From assembly GCF_014196515.1 (NCBI RefSeq), contig NZ_JACIDV010000004.1:124001-188000 (forward strand): a stretch of 64,000 bases of DNA, in the 5' to 3' direction. This document shows positions 57,663-64,000 of this stretch, one piece after another (positions within the stretch are counted from its first letter, which is position 1; every line of letters begins with the position of its first letter). The position numbers and the translations under genes are program-made. The notes beneath the pieces are model-generated. The model was not told the origin of the DNA, made no database searches, and was given only the letters and a program-made list of their open reading frames with translations. Origin of the DNA: Rhizobium skierniewicense (GTDB lineage: Bacteria > Pseudomonadota > Alphaproteobacteria > Rhizobiales > Rhizobiaceae).

Positions 57663-60215
57663 TTAGGCGAGGACCTGCCTGCCAACCAGTTTGCCGATCG
57701 AGCCCATAAGCGAAACTTCGTCGTAAGGCTTTCGGATCACCGGCACATGCGCGAATTCGCTTGGGATCATGATTCCATCAGCATAACCCGTGGCGAACAT
57801 GAAAGGGATCTCGCGGCGCAGCAACTCGTAGGCAACCGGTAGCGATGTATCGGTGCCGAGGTTGATGTCGAGAATGGCGACGTCTGGCGTCAAGCTCTTC
57901 AACTTATCCAGCGCCATGGCCGAAGACGTGGCGGTTTCGATATCGGTGATGCCGCGCGCTTCCAGCATATATTCGACATCCATGGCGATCAGCATTTGAT
58001 CTTCAACGAGAAATACTCGCAATGGTTCCTCCGCGGCATAAGGTGTGTAAGGGTCCGAGGCGTTGCTCGATAGTTCCAGATTGATTTGTGGCTGGCCGGG
58101 CGTCGCGTGACGGGCAGGCAGCACGATTTCGGCTTCAATACCGTGCGGCTGATAGGTTACTTTGCTTTTCCCACCCAGATCATAGGGCACGCTTCGGCTG
58201 ATGAGGGCAGATCCAAAGCCTGTCCTCGTTGGTGGTGTCACGGTTCCTTGCACCGTCTCGCGCCAGGAAATCACGCAGTCGCCTACATCGTTCAACTCCC
58301 AGGCAATGCGAAGCCGACCGCCAGCCTGGCCGAGCGCGCCGTACTTCGCAGCATTGGTTGCCAATTCGTGCAGAACAAGTGCCATGACCGAGAATGCACG
58401 GGAATCCAGCAGAACGCTTGGCCCTGTTGTCTCGATCTCGCTAGCTGGAGACCTGTGCGGTGATAGTTCAGCATCCAGCAGATCGCGCAACTGACCGCCG
58501 CCTTCGCCACGAACGACCTGATCATGCGCAAAGGATAGAGCCTGAATGCGGCCTTTCAGGGCAGAAACATATTCCTCCAGCGTGCGGCCTTCCTGAGTCG
58601 GGTTCCCGACCAGAGACTTGATGATGGCCAGAACGTTCTTGACGCGGTGGTTGAGCTCTTCGTTCAACATGCGCTGACGCACTTCCGCCTGCGCCCGTTC
58701 GCCGGCCATCAACTCGCTATGGCGGAAGGCCACCTCCACAAGCGCCACGCGCGCGGCCTCTGCGATCTGCCGGTCTTCTTCTGTCCATGGCTGAGACTGC
58801 TGGTGTACGGTTTCTTTCCACAGCGCAAAGCTCTTGCGCGGCGTCAGTCGATCACCCAGAGGGCCAGTCTCATAGGATTTGTCGGGATTGCCGCCCCAGT
58901 TCAAAGTCTGAACAAGTTCCTTACGAAAGAACATCAGGTAATCGTTTTTAACCTGAGACAAGGGTACCGCCAGCATGCCGGCGATTTCGCCGCCCAGATA
59001 TTCCGCTTCAGGCAGCTGGTTTGACAGTGCATGCGTCGCCCATACGCGCCCCTCGGAAACGGAACTGGCCAGACGACCGAGCTGGGGAGCAAGCGCTGGC
59101 GGTGGAACCGTGCCGAACGTATACCAGCGTTCGTTCATCCACACGCCAACGCCGTCGCAGGGCATCAACCTGCTGAAATCCGGCAGGTTCTCAACCAGAA
59201 GCTCTTCTATATTGTTGTGGTGTGCAGCCAGCCTGAGAAATTTGTCGAGCGATGCATGGGCGTCATGCGCAGTCGCCAGCTTTTTCTTCTGTTTCAAAGC
59301 CTGTAGGTGCAGCGAGAAGAACTCTCCGAACATCTCTGCGGCAATGCGAATAGGCATGGGTAGTATGCGCGGCGAATAATGATGGCAGGCGATCAGCCCC
59401 CACAATTCGCCGTCATTGATAATGGAAATCGACATGGATGCCGACACACCCATATTGCGCAGATATTCGCAATGGATGGGCGAAACGCTGCGCAGGTGTG
59501 AGTAAGACAAATCCAGCGGTTCTCCAGAATGGTCGAGCGTCGGTTCAACCGCCACCCGTTCACCGCGTGAATCCGAGATGATCCGCAACGTGTTTTTCAG
59601 GTAGAGCGCACGTGCTTGCTTTGGAATATCGCTGGCCGGGAAATACTGGCCAAGAAAGCTCTCAAGATCGGATTGTTTGGCCTCTGAAATAACTTTTCCC
59701 GCGCCATCCTGTTCGAAGCGGTAGACCATAACGCGGTCGTAACCCAGCATCGCCTTTATCAATCGTGTGGTGCGGGAAATCAGGCTCTCGACGCTATCCG
59801 CTTCGCGGATGCGGTCGATCATCAGTTGGGCAGTGTGCAGCGGCTGCGCCTCATTGCTGGCAGGTTCCAGTTCAACGATGGTCACAGCCTTATAGCGATG
59901 AATGGCAATATCAAAAGACCTGCCGCAGGCAAGCTTGACATTTGGCAACATGGCCGGGCGGCTGCTGTTGGCGGTAACCGTGAGTGCGTTTCTCAGGTCA
60001 TGAACGACATCGCTACCCAAAAACTCTTCAATCGGCTTGCCGATCATCTGACCAGTAAAGCCAAACATATCATGACAATTGACCGAGTGACGGGTGATGG
60101 TGCGCATGGCACTGTCGCAAGCGATCAGACAACCATGCGGTTGGATAGATCCCGGTATGTGAATAGGCTCTATGTCGCAGTTGGTAAGATCAACCTGCTG
60201 GACTTGCGACGTCAT
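57663..60215 (-). CDS. Bacteriophytochrome HWE histidine kinase with C-terminal receiver (Agp2-like)
   Basis: An 850-residue red/far-red photoreceptor. The chromophore Cys is Cys13 (TNCDIEPIHIPGSIQPHG), followed by PAS, GAF (FPASDIPKQARALYLKNTLR) and PHY (tongue motif TPRKSFALW) domains, then an HWE-type kinase with H-box LNHRVKNVLAIIKSLV and N-box HELATNAAKYGALGQAGG, and a C-terminal receiver with phosphorylatable Asp in LDINLGTDTSLP. This order and length match Agrobacterium Agp2 (AtBphP2), a bathy phytochrome. The ATG at 60215 gives the usual start. No heme oxygenase gene for biliverdin is visible in the window. Confidence 0.92.
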   Translation of the reverse strand: MTSQVQQVDLTNCDIEPIHIPGSIQPHGCLIACDSAMRTITRHSVNCHDMFGFTGQMIGKPIEEFLGSDVVHDLRNALTVTANSSRPAMLPNVKLACGRSFDIAIHRYKAVTIVELEPASNEAQPLHTAQLMIDRIREADSVESLISRTTRLIKAMLGYDRVMVYRFEQDGAGKVISEAKQSDLESFLGQYFPASDIPKQARALYLKNTLRIISDSRGERVAVEPTLDHSGEPLDLSYSHLRSVSPIHCEYLRNMGVSASMSISIINDGELWGLIACHHYSPRILPMPIRIAAEMFGEFFSLHLQALKQKKKLATAHDAHASLDKFLRLAAHHNNIEELLVENLPDFSRLMPCDGVGVWMNERWYTFGTVPPPALAPQLGRLASSVSEGRVWATHALSNQLPEAEYLGGEIAGMLAVPLSQVKNDYLMFFRKELVQTLNWGGNPDKSYETGPLGDRLTPRKSFALWKETVHQQSQPWTEEDRQIAEAARVALVEVAFRHSELMAGERAQAEVRQRMLNEELNHRVKNVLAIIKSLVGNPTQEGRTLEEYVSALKGRIQALSFAHDQVVRGEGGGQLRDLLDAELSPHRSPASEIETTGPSVLLDSRAFSVMALVLHELATNAAKYGALGQAGGRLRIAWELNDVGDCVISWRETVQGTVTPPTRTGFGSALISRSVPYDLGGKSKVTYQPHGIEAEIVLPARHATPGQPQINLELSSNASDPYTPYAAEEPLRVFLVEDQMLIAMDVEYMLEARGITDIETATSSAMALDKLKSLTPDVAILDINLGTDTSLPVAYELLRREIPFMFATGYADGIMIPSEFAHVPVIRKPYDEVSLMGSIGKLVGRQVLA

Positions 60216-60492
60216 GAAGTGGTCTTTCGGTAGCGAGATAGAATAGGGCACTTATTGTCGGTATTCTGCAACAAATGTGATGTCGTTAAGGACTTTGTCT
60301 CACAAAATATAGTCGAAATTTGGCAGGCGAAAGAGTATTTTCGTAAACCGGTATATTCGTCCATTGAAAACGCGTTTCCTTCCGTGCAGATCTCCCCAGC
60401 CGTCGGCTCGCGTGGATGCACGTCACATTTAGGCCTGAAAAATCAGAACGATTTGCTAGCCGTTTCGTTCCAATTTGAAAGCGAAAAGACCT

Positions 60493-60915
<423 letters not shown>

Positions 60916-61053
60916 TGCAGCCGCTTGCGTTTTGAGCCATGAACGGATGCTGAATGGGCGGTTCTGAAACCGTTCACACGCAGCCGACTAATGTCATATC
61001 GGTCGATCGGGTCACCTCGCATCCCGGCGAAGATTTAGAAACGGAGTAAGACA

Positions 61054-61389
61054 ATGATCAGCACATTCGCAAAAGCAGGCGTTGCGGTCCTTATCGCCAT
61101 CAGCAGCCTTTCCGCAACGGCATCCACCGCATCTGCACAGGATGTTCGTTACGGTCTTTATGTTCAGGATGGCCAGCGTCACGGCGGTCATGGCTGGGGT
61201 CGTCCGGATCGTGGCCGTGATCGTTGCGCTCCTTGGTTGGCCGAAGAAAAGGCAAGCCGCATGGGCCTGCGCCGTGCCACTGTGGTTGACGTGTCTCCAC
61301 GCCGCGTCGTGGTCGCCGGTTTCGACCGCCGGGGCCGTGATCGCGTCGTCTTCGCCAATGTTCGGGGCTGCCCGGTCATTCGCCGCTGA
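61054..61389 (+). CDS. Small secreted basic protein, unknown function
   Basis: A 111-residue exported protein. Signal peptide about 1-29 ending in ASAQ, followed by a Gly/His/Arg-rich segment (GHGWGRPDRGRDRC) and a short basic domain with two Cys (RCAPW and RGCPVIRR), which could form a disulfide. GGAG precedes the ATG by seven bases. I recognise no named family. A tandem repeat and a terminator follow. Confidence 0.78.
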   Translation: MISTFAKAGVAVLIAISSLSATASTASAQDVRYGLYVQDGQRHGGHGWGRPDRGRDRCAPWLAEEKASRMGLRRATVVDVSPRRVVVAGFDRRGRDRVVFANVRGCPVIRR

Positions 61390-61390
61390 A

Positions 61391-61426
61391 CGACACACCT
61401 AGACCGTAGCGACACACCTAGACCGT
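61391..61426 (+). repeat. Two tandem 17-bp repeats, period 19
   Basis: CGACACACCTAGACCGT at 61391-61407 and again at 61410-61426, directly after the stop of the small secreted protein. Confidence 0.85.
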
Positions 61427-61437
61427 CTCGACATTCA

Positions 61438-61473
61438 AATCCCCTCGTCACGAAAAATGGCGAGGGGATTTTG
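61438..61473. terminator. Terminator after the small secreted protein gene
   Basis: Stem AATCCCCTCG/CGAGGGGATT followed by TTT. Confidence 0.82.
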
Positions 61474-61490
61474 CTATGCGAATGATTTCG

Positions 61491-61518
61491 AAACGAGGCG
61501 CAGCTTGCGCCTCGTTTT
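61491..61518 (-). terminator. Terminator of the SIMPL gene
   Basis: Perfect stem AAACGAGGCGCA/TGCGCCTCGTTT, 3 bp past the SIMPL stop in the leftward direction. Confidence 0.75.
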
Positions 61519-61521
61519 GGA

Positions 61522-62259
61522 TTACTGGTCCAGAGAAAATGTCACGTTCACGGTGACCTTGTAGGTGTTTTCGCCTGCTGCGACCGGAACGCTGTCGGAT
61601 TTCTCCATAGCGGCTGCGCGCATCATGGTCTGAGGCATCGGCATTGGGCGTTGTGCGTTTTCGGTCATCTCCAACACCCGGCCGAGTTTGACACCCGCCG
61701 CTTCGGCAAGTGTTTTCGCCTTCGCCACAGCATCCGCCACGGCGGCTTTGCGGGCTTCTGTCACCGTCGTTTCAGGCTTGTCGTTGGTAAAGGTGATATC
61801 TCCGCCCTGATTGATCCCAAGCGTGACGGAACGATCCAGAATTTCGCCGAGCTTGGAGATGTCCCTGACACGCACTGTCAGGCCGTTGTTGACCTGATAA
61901 CCAGTGATTTCAGGAGCGACATAGACGCCGTCCTTCGGCTCGAACTGTTTGTAGAGGGGCTGGACCGAGAAGTTGGATGTTTGCAAATCTCTTTCGGCGA
62001 TACCGGCGGATTTCAAGGCCGCCTGAACCTCTTGCATGGCGGAACTGTTGTCCTTGAGGGCCGCTGCTGCCGTCTCCGCCTGCTTCACGACGCTGAAAGA
62101 CAGGATCGCCATATCAGGTGCTACCGCCGCGTCGCCTTCACCTGACACACTGATCACAGGTTCCCGCTTGGTATTGTCCTGCGCAGACGCAGCCATGGGC
62201 ACGGCGACAAGAGCCGTAAATGCTGATAGCACCAACGAACAAGATAGTTTCGATGTCAT
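61522..62259 (-). CDS. SIMPL domain protein (DUF541)
   Basis: A 245-residue periplasmic protein with a signal peptide (about 1-27, ending ASAQ) and one SIMPL domain: ISVSGEGDAAVAPDMAILSFSV at the start, then GYQVNNGLTVRVRDISKLGEIL, and C-terminal YKVTVNVTFSLDQ. Homologues such as BP26/Omp28 of Brucella and YggE of E. coli are periplasmic and linked to oxidative stress. No other domain. Confidence 0.9.
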   Translation of the reverse strand: MTSKLSCSLVLSAFTALVAVPMAASAQDNTKREPVISVSGEGDAAVAPDMAILSFSVVKQAETAAAALKDNSSAMQEVQAALKSAGIAERDLQTSNFSVQPLYKQFEPKDGVYVAPEITGYQVNNGLTVRVRDISKLGEILDRSVTLGINQGGDITFTNDKPETTVTEARKAAVADAVAKAKTLAEAAGVKLGRVLEMTENAQRPMPMPQTMMRAAAMEKSDSVPVAAGENTYKVTVNVTFSLDQ

Positions 62260-62444
62260 TGAGGTTCCTCTTTTTTAGCGTCTCTGACTGTCGATGTCGC
62301 AGGAGATTATGGGTCTAATACGGCACAGATGACACACGCGTTAAGACAACGGCTTGTCGCGTCCAAAAAATTGCGTTAAAGCCAACTCCGCGCGAGGTTG
62401 AACCATTGCAACCACGCGCTCCGAGGCGGCTAACGCTATCGGAA

Positions 62445-62520
62445 GGGCCTGTAGCTCAATGGTTAGAGCCGGCGGCTCATAACCGCTTGGTTGGGAGTTC
62501 GAGTCTCTCCGGGCCCACCA
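62445..62520 (+). tRNA. tRNA-Ile2 (anticodon CAT)
   Basis: A 76-nt cloverleaf with encoded CCA: acceptor GGGCCTG/CGGGCCC, D-arm GTAGCTCAATGGTTAGAGC, anticodon loop CTCATAA, T-arm GTTCGAGTC. The anticodon is CAT, but the CTCATAACCGCTTGGT context matches the Ile2 (lysidine-modified, AUA-reading) species rather than initiator or elongator Met. It is immediately followed by an integrase gene, the usual arrangement of a tRNA attachment site. Confidence 0.93.
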
Positions 62521-62629
62521 TTATACGCAAGTATCTGATTTCAAACGAAAATTTTAAGCCGATTTTTCCAACGTACACGGCGAAATACACCGCTACGTAC
62601 ACATTTCAAGCCAGATCGAGAGGCTTGAA

Positions 62630-64000
62630 TTGTATTTATGGAAACGCGAAAACGGATTCACATATCAGCAACGGATTCCCGTTAGCGTCGAATTTCAATT
62701 TGGAAAATCGCCAATCCGTGTGAATTTGGGGCCACTTCCTGCCGCTGCGGCACGAAAAAGAGCAATTATTCTTTCGGGTGCGGCCATGAGAATGATGGAC
62801 GATCCGACCATGACCAGAGAAACCCTTGCTCATAGCCTCAAAGCGTTAAATGCCGAGCTTCAGGAACTGCATCGCCGCCATTTTCCTCTTGGCTTGAGAG
62901 TCACAAGCAGAATTCAGCAGGCCGAAGAATTCGAAGCTGAAGGCGATTTTGAAGCTGCCAAAGTGTACCGGCGCGAAGCAAAGGAACTGGCAGCGCAAAA
63001 GGCTTCTCTGAAAGATTTTAAGCAAAGACTCCAGACGATAGCGGACGCCCTTTCAAGGGATTCCGTGGCATGGGAGGCTGAGCGTGACACGTTTCAATCT
63101 GTAGTCCGCACGCTCGGTTCCTTGGGGGGGGCAGGTTCAATCTCCTCAAATTCAACCTATTCAGCAGCACCAGCCTCAACCTCTCGAATATCAGGATGAG
63201 AGAACGGTTACTTCATCAACTAAACTAAGCGTCGCAGGTCGCATAATCCTTGATGCTCGAAAAGACGCGTTGGATAAGGGGAACAACGACGGAGTGCGCT
63301 ATGAGGAGCGGCTTGAAAACACGTTCGCGGCATTCCTTGATGTGGTAGGGGATCATCCTCTCAGCTATTATCTGCCTATACATTTGCAGGACTTTGCAAC
63401 AGTCTTGGCAAAAGTTCCTACAAATCGCACGAAGTATACAATTTTTGCCAATATGAATCTTAAGCAGATGGGCGAGAAAAATGACAAGTTGCCTGACGAA
63501 AAGCGGATTAAACGCCTGTCACAGACGACAGTTAAAGAGCATGTGACCCAAGTAAAGCTTATTTGGGAGAAGGCGACTGCTGGTGTCTCAGGAATTCGCG
63601 ACATCCGGTCGTTCAGCGTGACAATGCCTGTAGCTGCAGTCCCTGCCATTGATCGGGAAGGTTTGCCTCCGACATCCTTGAATACATGGCTGGCAGACAG
63701 CGTCAGTCCTAAGATCATGCGAAAGCCGCACAAAGCTTGGTTGCCTCTTGTTGGTTTTTTGACAGGGATGCGGCTTTCCGAAATCGTCTACCTGCAATCC
63801 TCTGATATTGTGACCATTGAAGGGAACGAGGTTTTCGATCTACGTCGTCCTTTGATTATCGATGGCAAAGAGATTGCAAGGCCCCTCAAGACGAAGACGG
63901 CTGTGCGCGTTGTTGCTATCCATCCGTTGCTTCGTGATTGCGGTTTCATAGATTTTGCAAAGAAACAGCGTGGCTTGGGTGGGTTTGTTTTCCCTCATTA
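62630..64000 (+). pseudogene. Tyrosine recombinase/integrase, frameshifted and cut by the window end
   Basis: The first segment (62630-63199) begins with an integrase N-terminal SAM-like part. The catalytic domain follows in another frame, open from about 63123 to the window end, with the Arg box GFLTGMRLSEIVYL and the Lys region LKTKTAVRVVAIHPLL; the HxxR and Tyr boxes lie outside. The frames join at a run of eight G (63124-63131); seven would give one continuous protein. The start is a TTG at 62630 with GAGAGG six bases upstream. It could be an indel, sequence error, slippage control or a true pseudogene. It lies 110 bp after the tRNA. Confidence 0.75.

Noticed and set aside
62445..62520. 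Reading the CAT-anticodon tRNA as tRNA-Met
   Set aside because: The anticodon-arm context (CTCATAACCGCTTGGT) matches Ile2 species and lacks initiator features.

Overview
The window reads as chromosomal DNA of a Rhizobiales bacterium, most likely the Agrobacterium/Rhizobium group. This is inferred from gene content and order recognised from memory; no search was run. The main signs are the greA-lpsB // lpsE-lpsD-lpsC ... lrp / trxB-lsrB block with two tandem AbcR-type small RNAs, an Agp2-like bacteriophytochrome, a DUF1236 SH3 protein and a DUF930 TonB-like protein. The DNA looks GC-rich with dense genes. An AT-richer accessory patch lies at about 48.1-49.75 kb.

Layout. 0-2.6 kb: 3' part of a GAF/Fis-type regulator and its aldehyde dehydrogenase. 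2.65-8.7 kb: leftward run lgt, midA-like, pgeF, M24 hydrolase, then a lipoprotein and prs. 8.9-11.3 kb: ubiK-like, YbjN protein, proC, csaA. 11.3-14 kb: leftward MarR / OmpR-type regulator / histidine kinase operon. 14.2-23 kb: SH3-DUF1236 protein, MBL hydrolase, cold shock protein, EamA transporter, EAL protein, aspartate aminotransferase, calcium/proton antiporter, DUF2188 protein, old yellow enzyme with an ArsR regulator. 23.5-33.1 kb: two AbcR-like sRNAs, lsrB, trxB, lrp, then LPS core glycosyltransferases, a FkbM methyltransferase and greA. 33.3-36.1 kb: a two-gene DNA-repair cassette (radical SAM protein plus a UdgX fusion) behind an alphaproteobacterial LexA box. 36.1-38.3 kb: a LysR gene broken by a 269-bp MITE, and an aldo/keto reductase. 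38.3-51 kb: carB, GST, zinc peptidase, DUF2938 protein, chemoreceptor, MATE pump, a duplicated small-ORF/structured-RNA module, carA. 51.3-57.6 kb: YqeY protein, dnaG, rpoD, DUF930 protein. 57.6-62.3 kb: phytochrome kinase, YjbQ, small secreted protein, SIMPL protein. 62.4 kb to the end: tRNA-Ile2(CAT) followed by a tyrosine integrase, the left edge of a probable island that continues outside the window.

How the genes work together. The 23.5-33 kb block combines cell-envelope LPS core assembly with redox control (LsrB, TrxB) and post-transcriptional control (AbcR sRNAs). carA/carB, prs, proC and aatA are housekeeping nucleotide and amino-acid genes. dnaG-rpoD is the replication/transcription macromolecular-synthesis pair.

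The three observations I rate highest are: (1) the LexA-box-controlled radical SAM/UdgX pair; (2) the 711-bp-spaced duplication of a 68-residue ORF followed by two hairpins, one showing a compensatory base-pair change between copies; (3) a TA-duplicating MITE cleanly interrupting a LysR gene. A terminator-type leader in front of the MATE gene is also worth testing. No CRISPR array, rRNA operon or complete insertion sequence was seen.
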